From contig NZ_CP109811.1 of assembly GCF_014856545.2 (NCBI RefSeq), positions 124,001-188,000 on the forward strand: a DNA stretch of 64,000 bases, in the 5' to 3' direction. Source of the stretch: Mesobacillus jeotgali (lineage in GTDB: Bacteria; Bacillota; Bacilli; Bacillales; Cytobacillaceae). A program made the translations under genes and the position numbers. The notes beneath the pieces are model-generated. The model saw nothing but the letters and a program-made list of their open reading frames with translations. It did no database searches and was not told the origin of the DNA. This document shows positions 27,643 to 36,192 of the stretch, piece after piece; positions within the stretch are counted from its first letter, which is position 1, and every line of letters begins with the position of its first letter.

Positions 27643-27711
27643 TTTCTGTATAGAATTTGTAGTCCTGTCTATAATGGGATATGATACAAATATTTTCTAG
27701 GTATACAGAAA
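27643..27711 (+). other. Long imperfect hairpin between rpsK and rpoA
   Basis: TTTCTGTATA (27643-27652) pairs with TATACAGAAA (27702-27711), and inside it ATTTGTA (27655-27661) pairs with TACAAAT (27685-27691). A TATAAT (27670-27675) sits in the apical loop without a recognisable -35. It is larger than the other intercistronic hairpins here and starts 3 bases after the rpsK stop. Confidence 0.65.
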
Positions 27712-27816
27712 TCATTAATCCAGTTGTTGTGCACAAACGGGAACGTATACATGGGGGAATTTCGGTAAGGTAAAGAGCCTGCCGGGGTTTCGACGTTTTA
27801 AAGGAGGGTATATTTG

Positions 27817-28761
27817 ATGATCGAAATAGAAAAACCAAAAATCGAAACGGTTGAGATCAGCGATGATGCCAAGTACGGCAAGTTTGTCGTAGAACCGCTT
27901 GAGCGTGGATATGGTACAACTTTGGGTAACTCCTTACGTCGTATCCTATTATCCTCACTCCCAGGTGCAGCTGTCACATCGATTCAAATCGATGGAGTAC
28001 TTCATGAGTTCTCAACAATTGAAGGCGTCGTAGAAGATGTAACATCAATCATTTTGAACGTTAAGAAATTAGCGTTGAAAATCTACTCTGATGAAGAGAA
28101 GACACTTGAAATTGATTTACAGGGCGAGGGTCCAGTGACTGCAGCGGCAATCACGCATGATAGTGATGTTGAAATCCTTAATCCGGATCTTCATATCGCG
28201 ACACTTTCAAGCAAAGGTTCATTGCGTATGCGCCTGAATGCAAGAAGAGGCCGCGGGTACAATCCTGCTGATCAAAACAAGCGGGAAGACCAGCCGATCG
28301 GTGTCATTCCTATCGACTCAATCTATACACCGGTTTCACGCGTTTCTTATCAAGTAGAAAACACACGCGTAGGGCAAATGACGAATTATGACAAGCTGGT
28401 ATTTGACGTATGGACAGATGGCAGCACAGGTCCTAAGGAAGCTATTGCACTGGGTTCAAAAATCCTGACTGAGCACTTGAATATTTTTGTCGGTTTAACT
28501 GACGAAGCTCAAAATGCTGAGATCATGGTAGAGAAAGAAGAAGACCAAAAAGAAAAAGTCCTTGAGATGACGATTGAGGAACTAGATCTTTCTGTTCGTT
28601 CATATAACTGCTTAAAGCGTGCCGGTATCAACACTGTCCAGGAGCTTGCTCACAAGACAGAGGAAGATATGATGAAGGTTCGCAACCTTGGCAGAAAATC
28701 ACTAGAAGAAGTAAAAGCAAAACTAGAAGAGCTAGGCTTAGGCTTACGCAAAGATGACTAG
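27817..28761 (+). CDS. rpoA: DNA-directed RNA polymerase subunit alpha
   Basis: The alpha subunit, 314 residues, whose dimer starts RNA polymerase assembly. The N-terminal domain includes [20 protein letters not shown]; after a linker, the C-terminal domain (from about residue 245) binds UP elements and activators such as CcpA and Spx ([17 protein letters not shown]). The ATG at 27817 after AAAGGAGGGTATATTTG is preferred over the TTG directly before it. The stop codon lies in a hairpin. Confidence 0.98.
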   Translation: MIEIEKPKIETVEISDDAKYGKFVVEPLERGYGTTLGNSLRRILLSSLPGAAVTSIQIDGVLHEFSTIEGVVEDVTSIILNVKKLALKIYSDEEKTLEIDLQGEGPVTAAAITHDSDVEILNPDLHIATLSSKGSLRMRLNARRGRGYNPADQNKREDQPIGVIPIDSIYTPVSRVSYQVENTRVGQMTNYDKLVFDVWTDGSTGPKEAIALGSKILTEHLNIFVGLTDEAQNAEIMVEKEEDQKEKVLEMTIEELDLSVRSYNCLKRAGINTVQELAHKTEEDMMKVRNLGRKSLEEVKAKLEELGLGLRKDD

Positions 28762-28779
28762 TTAATGCAGGTTAACTAG
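28758..28779 (+). other. Hairpin overlapping the rpoA stop codon
   Basis: CTAGTTAA (28758-28765) and TTAACTAG (28772-28779) pair perfectly with a 6-base loop, and the rpoA TAG lies in the 5' arm. No T-run follows. A terminating ribosome would cover it, so folding could depend on translation of rpoA. Confidence 0.55.
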
Positions 28780-28817
28780 GCATTTTGCTGTCAGTACTAA
28801 TAACTGCCGGCTTATGA

Positions 28818-29204
<387 letters not shown>

Positions 29205-29224
29205 TACCATTAAACACTCAAACA

Positions 29225-29269
29225 AGGGCGATGGACAGTTTATACAAACTTGTTTCATCCCCTTTTTTT
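29225..29269 (+). terminator. Terminator after rplQ
   Basis: An interrupted stem pairs AAGGG, GATG, ACA and GTTT on the 5' side with AAAC, TGT, CATC and CCCTT on the 3' side around ATAC, followed by seven T. It should end most transcription of the S10-spc-alpha region. Confidence 0.8.
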
Positions 29270-29299
29270 GCTATAAAGGGTAAATCCCTTTCGAAAACT

Positions 29300-29525
29300 A
29301 AAAAAAGCAGCACAAGCCAAAAACGAGCGTTATGATGCGCAGGCCACTGGGAAAGAAGAGTTCACTGGCCCCATCGGCCGGTTACTTCGGGACTCTCCTG
29401 AATCGGTTAGCGATAACCGGAGCTGTTCTGCCTGTCTCGTCTAGCTCATGTACTTCTCCCCAGTCCATTCAGGACCCTGCACTATGCGGATCGCTTCCGC
29501 CCGGGGAGAGGTGCAGGCTTTTTTT
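29300..29525 (+). promoter_or_regulatory. Structured leader RNA with alternative pairings and terminator upstream of ecfA1
   Basis: About 225 bases between the rplQ terminator and ecfA1. Visible are GGCCACTG (29342-29349) with CACTGGCC (29363-29370), one mismatch; CCGGTTA (29378-29384) with TAACCGG (29414-29420), enclosing TTCGGGA/TCCTGAA; and a rival hairpin CGGTTA-GCGA-TAACCG (29404-29419) using the same 3' arm. A terminator CCTGCAC (29476-29482)/GTGCAGG (29511-29517) with an inner GCGGA/TCCGC hairpin ends in seven T. CTCCCC (29456-29461) can pair with GGGGAG (29503-29508) and would cross the terminator stem. I do not recognise TPP, cobalamin, lysine, T-box or other standard motifs. It may be an attenuator or riboswitch for the ECF module. 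Confidence 0.6.
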
Positions 29526-29604
29526 ATATACAAAGAATTTTATTATAATCGAAAAAAGATAGAATCAGAAGAGTCAGTTAAGATGAGTTGAGAGGAGGGC
29601 GGAG

Positions 29605-30444
29605 ATGAGCAAACCCTTAGTCAGAATAGAAAATGTATCTTTCAGTTATGAAGGGCAGCAGACTCCCGCGCTAAAAAATATCACTTTTGATATTTTAGAA
29701 GGAGAGTGGCTGGCGATTGTCGGGCATAACGGCTCTGGAAAATCAACACTTGCCAAGCTATTGAACGGCCTGCAATTCCCGCAGGAAGGTTCAATCGAGG
29801 TATGTGGGATTATTTTGTCAGAGGATACGATTTGGGATATTAGAAAAAATGTAGGAATGGTTTTTCAAAATCCTGATAACCAGTTCGTTGGAACAACGGT
29901 TCGGGATGATGTGGCTTTTGGTCTGGAAAATCACGGCGTACCTAGAGAAGTAATGGTAGAGCGCGTGCAGAATTCACTTGATAAAGTCAATATGGGAACC
30001 TTTCTAAATCAAGAGCCGCACCATCTGTCAGGCGGCCAAAAACAACGTGTGGCCATTGCAGGTGTCCTGGCACTGCAGCCGTCGATCATTATACTGGATG
30101 AAGCAACATCGATGCTCGATCCAAGAGGCCGTGCTGAGGTGATCGAAACGGTCCGTGAGCTGAAAGATCGAGAGAACATAACGGTCATATCGATAACACA
30201 TGATCTTGAAGAGGCTGCGAAAGCGGACAGAATCATCGTCATGAACAAAGGAGAGCTATACCGCGAAGGAACTCCTGAGGAAATTTTTGAATTGGATGAA
30301 GAGCTGATCAAGCTGGGGCTGGATATTCCCTTCCCTGTAAAAATGAGCAAAATCATGCGTAAAAAAGGAATTTCACTTACGAAATCATATTTGACAGAAG
30401 AAGAGCTGGTGACGGAACTATGGACATCTCACTCAAAAATGTAG
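29605..30444 (+). CDS. ecfA1: Energy-coupling factor transporter ATP-binding protein EcfA1
   Basis: A 279-residue ABC ATPase of the group II ECF vitamin/cation transporters. With EcfA2 and EcfT it forms a shared energising module for many substrate-binding S proteins. The Walker [10 protein letters not shown] is at residues 40-48, the Q-loop region [10 protein letters not shown], the signature [13 protein letters not shown] and the Walker [14 protein letters not shown] are present. The ATG follows GAGAGGAGGGCGGAG. Its end overlaps ecfA2 by 25 bases. A TATAAT at 29544-29549, without a clear -35, lies between the leader terminator and the gene. Confidence 0.96.
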   Translation: MSKPLVRIENVSFSYEGQQTPALKNITFDILEGEWLAIVGHNGSGKSTLAKLLNGLQFPQEGSIEVCGIILSEDTIWDIRKNVGMVFQNPDNQFVGTTVRDDVAFGLENHGVPREVMVERVQNSLDKVNMGTFLNQEPHHLSGGQKQRVAIAGVLALQPSIIILDEATSMLDPRGRAEVIETVRELKDRENITVISITHDLEEAAKADRIIVMNKGELYREGTPEEIFELDEELIKLGLDIPFPVKMSKIMRKKGISLTKSYLTEEELVTELWTSHSKM

Positions 30445-31289
30445 AATATCGTTACCAGGCTGATTCCCCTTTCGAACGACTTGCGATTTCAGATGTCTCC
30501 ATCGATGTACCTTCTGGAACATACCTTGCGGTGATTGGACATACGGGTTCTGGCAAGTCAACTGTGCTGCAGCATCTGAATGCCCTGTTAAAGCCGACTA
30601 AAGGCTCTGTTTTGATCGGCAGCAGGGAAATCAAAGCTGGCCGCAAAGAGAAGAATTTAAAGGGTGTCCGCGAGAAGGTGGGCATTGTCTTTCAATTCCC
30701 GGAGCATCAGCTATTCGAAGAAACAGTGGAAAAGGATATCATGTTTGGCCCGATGAACTTTGGCGTTACCGAGAAGGAAGCAAAGGCGCGAGCAAGAGCC
30801 TCTATCAATCTTGTCGGACTATCTGAAGAAATTCTTGAAAAATCACCATTCGATCTTTCAGGCGGTCAAATGCGCCGTGTTGCCATTGCTGGCGTACTGG
30901 CAATGGAGCCAGAGGTCATTGTCTTGGACGAGCCTACTGCGGGTCTTGACCCACGCGGGCGTAAAGAAATCATGGACTTATTTTATTCACTTCATAAAAA
31001 AAGAAATTTATCTACTGTACTTGTTACCCACAGCATGGAAGATGCTGCCCGCTATGCGGATGAAATTGTCGTCATGCATCAGGGGAAGGTTTTTACAAAA
31101 GGGACACCTGATGAGATATTCTCGAATCCGAAAGCATTGATTGAACTGGGCCTTGATGTACCAGAGGTAGTCGGCCTGCAGCTGAAGATTGAAGAAGCCT
31201 TCAAAACGAAATTCAGCAAAATCAGCCTTTCCGAGGAGGAGCTTGCCCAAATGGTGGCAGAGCTTCTGGAAGGGGGCGTTCCAGAATGA
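30420..31289 (+). CDS. ecfA2: Energy-coupling factor transporter ATP-binding protein EcfA2
   Basis: The 289-residue partner ATPase of EcfA1. The Walker [10 protein letters not shown] is at residues 40-48, followed by a Q-loop [13 protein letters not shown], the signature [13 protein letters not shown] and Walker [14 protein letters not shown]. The EHQLFEET segment is typical of EcfA2 rather than EcfA1. It begins inside ecfA1 and ends with an ATGA overlap into ecfT, so all three subunits are translationally coupled. Confidence 0.96.
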   Translation: MDISLKNVEYRYQADSPFERLAISDVSIDVPSGTYLAVIGHTGSGKSTVLQHLNALLKPTKGSVLIGSREIKAGRKEKNLKGVREKVGIVFQFPEHQLFEETVEKDIMFGPMNFGVTEKEAKARARASINLVGLSEEILEKSPFDLSGGQMRRVAIAGVLAMEPEVIVLDEPTAGLDPRGRKEIMDLFYSLHKKRNLSTVLVTHSMEDAARYADEIVVMHQGKVFTKGTPDEIFSNPKALIELGLDVPEVVGLQLKIEEAFKTKFSKISLSEEELAQMVAELLEGGVPE

Positions 31290-32083
31290 TGGAGAAAATG
31301 ATTTTTGGCCGTTACGTGCCGGGAGATTCCATTCTTCATCGGATGGATCCGCGTTCTAAGTTGATCACTGTCTTCCTGTTCGTCATCGTCGTGTTTATCG
31401 CGAACAATGTCGTTACGTATGGAGTTTTAGCAGCTTATACTCTTATCATGGTAGGATTGTCGAGGGTTCCACTGCGATTCTTATACGGCGGTCTCAAGCC
31501 CGTATTCCTGCTGGTGATTTTCACGTTCCTGCTTCATATCTTCATGACCAAGGAAGGCGATGTCATCTTAGATCTGGGATGGCTGAAAATATATGAAGAA
31601 GGGTTAAGGCAGGGTATCTTTATTTCGCTGAGGTTCCTGCTGCTGATTCTGATCACATCACTTTTGACATTGACCACTACTCCAATCGAGATTACAGATG
31701 GTCTGGAGACATTGCTGAATCCTTTAAAGAAGTTAAAATTCCCCGTCCATGAACTGGCATTGATGATGTCGATTTCCCTGAGATTCATTCCGACGCTCAT
31801 GCAGGAGACTGACAAAATCATGAAGGCGCAGACAGCCAGGGGAGTGGAGTATAACAGCGGTCCAATCAAAGACCGGATCAAGGCGATTGTTCCATTGCTG
31901 ATTCCGCTGTTCATCAGTTCATTCAAGCGGGCCGAAGAACTGGCAGTCGCAATGGAAGCACGGGGCTACAAGGGCGGCGAAGGCCGGACGAAATACCGCC
32001 AGTTGACCTGGGGAGTGCCGGATACTATGCTGATTCTGTTCCTGGCAGCTGTCACGATCCTATTAATCATCTTAAGAGGGTAA
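31286..32083 (+). CDS. ecfT: Energy-coupling factor transporter transmembrane protein EcfT
   Basis: A 265-residue integral membrane scaffold that links the ATPases to the substrate-binding S components. Hydrophobic segments lie near residues 27-65, 66-85 and 105-125 and at the C-terminus. The two coupling-helix signatures ARG (TARGVEY near 183 and EARGYKGG near 224) that dock into EcfA1/EcfA2 are visible. The ATG overlaps the ecfA2 stop by 4 bases. truA follows after 5 bases. Confidence 0.95.
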   Translation: MMEKMIFGRYVPGDSILHRMDPRSKLITVFLFVIVVFIANNVVTYGVLAAYTLIMVGLSRVPLRFLYGGLKPVFLLVIFTFLLHIFMTKEGDVILDLGWLKIYEEGLRQGIFISLRFLLLILITSLLTLTTTPIEITDGLETLLNPLKKLKFPVHELALMMSISLRFIPTLMQETDKIMKAQTARGVEYNSGPIKDRIKAIVPLLIPLFISSFKRAEELAVAMEARGYKGGEGRTKYRQLTWGVPDTMLILFLAAVTILLIILRG

Positions 32084-32088
32084 TCATT

Positions 32089-32853
32089 ATGCCGCGAATC
32101 AAATGCATAGTTTCATACGATGGCACCGGCTTCTCCGGTTACCAGGTCCAGCCTGGCAAAAGAACGGTCCAGGGTGAGCTGGAAAAGGCCCTTGAGAAGC
32201 TTCACAAGGGTACAAGCATCAGAGTCAGTGCATCAGGCCGTACAGACGCAGGAGTCCATGCCCGCGGCCAGGTTATCCATTTTGATACAAAGCTTGAAAT
32301 TGAGCCTGCCAGGTGGCAAATAGCGCTTAATTCATTACTGCCTGATGATATTGCTGTTAGCTCAGTAGAATATGCCAGGCCGGATTTCCATGCTCGCTTT
32401 GATGCTGTCGGCAAGGAGTACCGTTATTTTTTGCTGCTATCAAAGCATCGCGACCCTTTCCAGCGGAACTATGCCTACCAGTTCCAGTATGAACTTGATC
32501 TCGACGCAATGAGAGAGGGTGCAAGGCTGCTGCTTGGCACACATGATTTCACTAGTTTTTGCTCGGCCAAGACTGAAGTGGAAGACCGTGTGAGGACCTT
32601 GCAGAAAATTGATATTTTTGAAGATAACGGACTGCTGGTTTTCAGGTTTGTCGGTAATGGCTTTTTATATAATATGGTCAGGATCCTTGTCGGGACATTG
32701 CTGGAGGTAGGGACAGGCAGGAGGCAGGCTGACAGCATGCACCAGCTGCTTGCAGAACAGGACCGCACGCAGGCCGGCAAGACGGCTCCTGGACACGGGC
32801 TGTATCTGTGGAAGGTTATTTATGGCGATAAAGATCATCGATTCGGAAATTAA
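32089..32853 (+). CDS. truA: tRNA pseudouridine(38-40) synthase TruA
   Basis: A 254-residue pseudouridine synthase that modifies positions 38-40 in the tRNA anticodon stem-loop. The catalytic aspartate is D53 in [12 protein letters not shown]. The KEYRYFLL and [17 protein letters not shown] segments are conserved. It follows ecfT by 5 bases, so it belongs to the ecf operon, and it precedes the separate promoter of rplM. Its ribosome-binding site AAGAGGG overlaps the end of ecfT. Confidence 0.96.
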   Translation: MPRIKCIVSYDGTGFSGYQVQPGKRTVQGELEKALEKLHKGTSIRVSASGRTDAGVHARGQVIHFDTKLEIEPARWQIALNSLLPDDIAVSSVEYARPDFHARFDAVGKEYRYFLLLSKHRDPFQRNYAYQFQYELDLDAMREGARLLLGTHDFTSFCSAKTEVEDRVRTLQKIDIFEDNGLLVFRFVGNGFLYNMVRILVGTLLEVGTGRRQADSMHQLLAEQDRTQAGKTAPGHGLYLWKVIYGDKDHRFGN

Positions 32854-32887
32854 TTTTAAAAAAATGATATGACAACTATTCCTGGTG

Positions 32888-32916
32888 TTGACAATCTCTC
32901 AACCACAGGTTAAGAT
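32888..32916 (+). promoter_or_regulatory. Sigma-A promoter of rplM-rpsI
   Basis: TTGACA (32888-32893), 17 bases, TAAGAT (32911-32916). It lies directly upstream of the L13 leader and frees rplM-rpsI from the ecf-truA transcript. Confidence 0.75.
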
Positions 32917-32925
32917 ATCATATGT

Positions 32926-32982
32926 ATGTATTTTAAACCCACGATCAGCCCCGGAAGAGCTTTATCGTGTTTGAAAATATAC
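32926..32982 (+). promoter_or_regulatory. Ribosomal protein L13 leader RNA
   Basis: A conserved hairpin CACGAT (32940-32945)/ATCGTG (32964-32969) with an internal purine-rich loop CCCCGGAAGAGC, extended by A/U pairing of the flanks. Position, size and sequence fit the L13 leader described upstream of rplM in bacilli (Rfam L13_leader, recalled from memory). It is thought to bind L13 for autoregulation. Confidence 0.7.
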
Positions 32983-33026
32983 CAAAATGAACTTGATTTT
33001 TTTTTGACTATTTAGGAGGGAAACTC

Positions 33027-33464
33027 ATGCGTACAACGTTTATGGCAAATGCCAACAATATCGAGCGTAAATGGTACGTAGTTGACGCTGCAGGCAAGAC
33101 TCTAGGTCGCCTTTCAACTGAAGTTGCAGCTATTCTGCGTGGTAAACATAAACCAACTTTCACACCACATGTTGACACTGGTGATCACGTAATCATCATC
33201 AACGCTTCTCAGATCGAACTAACTGGTAAGAAATTGACTGACAAAATCTACTACCGCCACACAATGCACCCAGGTGGATTGAAGCAAAGAACAGCTCTTG
33301 AAATGCGTACAAACTACGCTGAAAAGATGCTTGAACTTGCAATCAAAGGTATGCTTCCAAAGAACTCTCTTGGACGCCAAATGTTTAAAAAGCTTCATGT
33401 ATATGCTGGTAACGAGCATCCACATCAAGCACAACAACCTGAAGTTTACGAACTTCGCGGATAA
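33027..33464 (+). CDS. rplM: 50S ribosomal protein L13
   Basis: L13, 145 residues, is one of the first proteins to join the 50S subunit. The N-terminal [21 protein letters not shown] and the conserved [19 protein letters not shown] and [18 protein letters not shown] segments are present. The ATG follows TTAGGAGGGAAACTC. A second in-frame ATG (residue 6) is less well placed. It forms a two-gene operon with rpsI under its own promoter and leader. Confidence 0.98.
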   Translation: MRTTFMANANNIERKWYVVDAAGKTLGRLSTEVAAILRGKHKPTFTPHVDTGDHVIIINASQIELTGKKLTDKIYYRHTMHPGGLKQRTALEMRTNYAEKMLELAIKGMLPKNSLGRQMFKKLHVYAGNEHPHQAQQPEVYELRG

Positions 33465-33484
33465 TTATTAAGGAGGTAATTAAC

Positions 33485-33877
33485 TTGGCACAGGTTCAAT
33501 ATATCGGTACCGGTCGTCGTAAGAGCTCCGTTGCGCGAGTTCGTCTCGTACCAGGCACTGGAAAAATTACAATCAACGATCGTGAAATTGAAGATTATAT
33601 CCCATTCGCAGCTCTACGTGAAGTAGTTAAGCAGCCGCTTGTTGCTACTGAAACTGTAGGAAGCTACGATATCCACGTTAACGTAAATGGCGGTGGATAC
33701 ACTGGCCAGGCTGGCGCAATCCGTCACGGTATCTCTCGTGCATTGCTTCAAGCTGACCCAGAATTCCGTCCAACACTTAAGCGTGCTGGACTACTGACTC
33801 GTGACGCTCGTATGAAAGAACGTAAGAAATACGGTCTTAAAGGCGCTCGTCGTGCACCTCAGTTCTCAAAGCGTTAA
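33485..33877 (+). CDS. rpsI: 30S ribosomal protein S9
   Basis: S9, 130 residues, whose C-terminal SKR tail reaches the P-site tRNA. The start is TTG at 33485 after AAGGAGGTAATTAAC. The conserved [23 protein letters not shown] and the C-terminal basic [16 protein letters not shown] are intact. It ends the large + strand ribosomal region, and a symmetrical terminator follows. Confidence 0.98.
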   Translation: MAQVQYIGTGRRKSSVARVRLVPGTGKITINDREIEDYIPFAALREVVKQPLVATETVGSYDIHVNVNGGGYTGQAGAIRHGISRALLQADPEFRPTLKRAGLLTRDARMKERKKYGLKGARRAPQFSKR

Positions 33878-33890
33878 TTTTTGGCGCTTC

Positions 33891-33926
33891 AAAAAAGCTC
33901 TCAACCAATTGGTTGAGAGCTTTTTT
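33891..33926. terminator. Bidirectional terminator between rpsI and yhcZ
   Basis: AAAAAAGCTCTCAACCAA and TTGGTTGAGAGCTTTTTT are a perfect inverted repeat. It serves rpsI on + and the convergent response-regulator gene on -. Confidence 0.95.
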
Positions 33927-33977
33927 ATTTCATCGAAACAGTATTATACATTGCAGAGCCTGTAATCAAGCTATTTC

Positions 33978-34619
33978 TTATTTCACCAATTTATTTTTCA
34001 CTGCAAAAAGGGCAGCCTGGGTCCGGTCAGCCAGTTCGAGTTTTGCCAGCAAATTAGATACATGTGTTTTTACCGTTTTTTCCGTGATATACAAGGAGGC
34101 GGCAATCTCTTTATTGCTCTTTCCTTTAGCGATCTCTTTTAAGACTTCCAGTTCTCTTTTCGTTAGTTCTTCTTGTAAGCCTTTTTTTGGTTTGCTGCTG
34201 TTTGATAAATTGGCTAGTAAATGTGAAGTGGCTTTCGGATGAAGCTGGTTCTCTCCTTTGACCATTTTCTTGATGGATGTAACAAGTTCATCAGGCTGGA
34301 TATCCTTCAATTGAAATCCGGAGGCACCTGCTTCTAGTGCGGGGATGACATGGTCCTGGTCGGAGAAACTGGTGAGAATCATGATTTTAATGCCTGGGTC
34401 TTCTTCTTTAATCATCTTCGTAGCTTCAATTCCATTCATTTCAGGCATGGCTAAGTCCATCAAGATAATATCAGGCTTGAGCTCTCTTGCCATTTCAACC
34501 GCTTTTCTGCCATTTTCGGCTTCTCCGATAATTTCAAGGTCTTTTTGAGTTTTTAGAAAAAAGACGAGGCCTCTTCGGACGACATGATGATCGTCTGCGA
34601 TTAATATGCGTATACTCAT
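33978..34619 (-). CDS. yhcZ: Response regulator, NarL/LuxR family (YhcZ/AirR-like)
   Basis: A 213-residue two-component response regulator. The receiver domain (1-120) has D9/D10, the phosphoacceptor D55 (ILMDLAMPEMNG) and K104 (QLKDIQPDEL). A LuxR-type helix-turn-helix follows at about 150-200 (LTKRELEVLKEIAKGKSNKEIA ... KTVKTHVSNLLAKL in parts). It resembles B. subtilis YhcZ and S. aureus AirR over its whole length. The start follows AGGGGGAAAATACA, 12 bases after the kinase stop, so the pair is one operon. Target genes cannot be told from the sequence. Confidence 0.92.
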   Translation of the reverse strand: MSIRILIADDHHVVRRGLVFFLKTQKDLEIIGEAENGRKAVEMARELKPDIILMDLAMPEMNGIEATKMIKEEDPGIKIMILTSFSDQDHVIPALEAGASGFQLKDIQPDELVTSIKKMVKGENQLHPKATSHLLANLSNSSKPKKGLQEELTKRELEVLKEIAKGKSNKEIAASLYITEKTVKTHVSNLLAKLELADRTQAALFAVKNKLVK

Positions 34620-34631
34620 TGTATTTTCCCC

Positions 34632-35750
34632 CTAGAGTGGAATGGTTATCTTTATTTCGGTTCCACTTCCCAATTGGCTTCGCAATCGAAACAGGCCGTT
34701 CAGTGCTTCTGTCCTTGCTTTCATATTCTTTAAGCCTAATGAAGGAATTGAAAGGTTTTCATTATAATGAAAGCCGCAGCCCCCATCTTTAATGGTTAAA
34801 GTGGCCTCATTTTCAGAAGCATGAAGTGATAAAAAGACCTCTTGGACACCGGAATGCTTTTTACAATTGGCGATTGCTTCTTGTCCAATTCTCCATATAG
34901 CTTCTTCAACTTTTCCGGGCATGCTGGTTGCTCCCGTCACCTTTGCCTCTATAGTCAGACCAAGCATTTCCCCATAACTCTTTAGTGCGCTGACAAGTCC
35001 ATTCTCGAGACCCTGAGGCTTCAGCTGCCAAATGAGTGATCTCATTTCTCCGAGTGCTTCCTGGGTCAAGTCCTGCATATAGCTAAAGGTTTGCTTCACA
35101 GCTTCATCCTCTGTCATTTCCATTCCAGCTCTGGCTGTCAGGCTGAGAGAAAACAATAGCTGGTTCACCGAGTCATGCAGGTCCCGTGCAAGCCGGTTTC
35201 TTTCCGCAACAAGAGCTGTTTCTTGTTCACGCTGAGTGAGTTTGATGCGTTTTAATGCTGTACCAATTTGATAGGCAATTGCTTCGAGCAGGGCAAGCTC
35301 ATTTTTATGAAAATGTTTTTTGTTTGGTGACCCCACATTCAATAAGCCGAACCGTTCTTTTCCGGCGCGGAGGGGGACAGTAGCGTGATGGGTTAATCCA
35401 CAGGTTTCCCCAGCACCTTCGTCAAGTGCGTCTTCAATTCGCTTACATTCAATGATATTACTTGCTTTTTTTAAAGTATGGTTATTATATTTATTCACAC
35501 ACCAGCACTCACCGTGACACATTCTTTCCTTCTGATTCATTGCCAAAGCGGGTGGAAGGGCGAAATCTGCCGTAAGTTCGTGGTTTCCGTGAGCATCAAT
35601 AAGAAAAATCCAGCCAGTTTGAAGTCCTGTTATATGCAAAAGCCTTTTCAGGACATCAGATAGCATAGTCTTCGTGTCTGTTCCTTCGTTTAACAGCTCT
35701 GCAATTTCTTTCAGGATGCCGATTTCTTCATATTGCTTTTCCTCAGTCAT
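34632..35750 (-). CDS. yhcY: GAF-domain sensor histidine kinase with cysteine cluster (YhcY/AirS-like)
   Basis: A 372-residue cytosolic histidine kinase with no membrane segment. An N-terminal GAF domain (about 15-165) holds five cysteines, C78, C82, C84, C102 and C117, spaced like the iron-sulfur ligands of S. aureus AirS. The HisKA_3 phosphoacceptor is H192 in ERNRLARDLHDSVNQLL, and the ATPase domain has the G box DGGCGF and GLKNMKARTEAL. The ATG follows AAGGAGGTGCTGGA. Partner is the response regulator 12 bases downstream. Redox or oxygen sensing is an inference from the cysteines and AirS. Confidence 0.9.
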   Translation of the reverse strand: MTEEKQYEEIGILKEIAELLNEGTDTKTMLSDVLKRLLHITGLQTGWIFLIDAHGNHELTADFALPPALAMNQKERMCHGECWCVNKYNNHTLKKASNIIECKRIEDALDEGAGETCGLTHHATVPLRAGKERFGLLNVGSPNKKHFHKNELALLEAIAYQIGTALKRIKLTQREQETALVAERNRLARDLHDSVNQLLFSLSLTARAGMEMTEDEAVKQTFSYMQDLTQEALGEMRSLIWQLKPQGLENGLVSALKSYGEMLGLTIEAKVTGATSMPGKVEEAIWRIGQEAIANCKKHSGVQEVFLSLHASENEATLTIKDGGCGFHYNENLSIPSLGLKNMKARTEALNGLFRLRSQLGSGTEIKITIPL

Positions 35751-35802
35751 TCCAGCACCTCCTTCACCGTCCTGTTATCTAATGTCATTATAGCTCATTT
35801 TT

Positions 35803-36180
35803 TCAATTGCGGATGTTAAAAACTGGTGCATGCTTTGCGGGGAGGTGATACCTGTAAAATTCGATCATTTCATGATTGGGTCCTTCAAAAAAGACTGTTT
35901 CCCAGCCGTTATCCAGTTTATAAGGTCCTTCTGCTATTTGGTTTGACTCTAAAGTTTTGATCACTTGCTGAAGGTCGGGAACTTCAAAACAAATATGGAC
36001 CGAGTTTGTGCTATGTGGATGACATACTAGTTCGAGCCGGAAATGACGGGACGCTAGGAACGCAATCTTTTCCCCCAGGAAAGAAAGCCTGCTTTCCAGT
36101 TCTAAGCCCAATAAATCTGTATAAAAATTTATCGACTCTTCAAGATTGGTTACTTCCAAGCCGATATGATGAAGGCGCAT
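35803..36180 (-). CDS. VOC (glyoxalase/dioxygenase superfamily) protein
   Basis: A 125-residue protein of the vicinal oxygen chelate fold. H5 (LHHIGLEV), E50, H62 and E107 occupy the four metal-ligand positions, so a metal-dependent activity such as a glyoxalase-type isomerase or lyase is likely; the substrate is unknown. The start follows AGGAGGTATTT, 12 bases after the end of the QueA-like gene, so they form an operon. A C-terminal tail of about 15 residues goes beyond the domain. Confidence 0.85.
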   Translation of the reverse strand: MRLHHIGLEVTNLEESINFYTDLLGLELESRLSFLGEKIAFLASRHFRLELVCHPHSTNSVHICFEVPDLQQVIKTLESNQIAEGPYKLDNGWETVFFEGPNHEMIEFYRYHLPAKHAPVFNIRN

Positions 36181-36192
36181 AAATACCTCCTA

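Noticed and set aside
29300..29525. Cobalamin riboswitch or T-box in the ecfA1 leader
   Set aside because: The B12-box, the conserved GGTG...TCC core and the T-box sequence GGGTGGNACCGCG were looked for and are not present; GCCACTGG alone is not enough.
29332..29562. A 76-codon open frame in the ecfA1 leader
   Set aside because: No ribosome-binding site, the frame crosses the terminator, and the composition reflects RNA stems.
33913..34242. Plus-strand open frame over the yhcZ gene
   Set aside because: It lies antisense to a clear response-regulator gene and has no ribosome-binding site.
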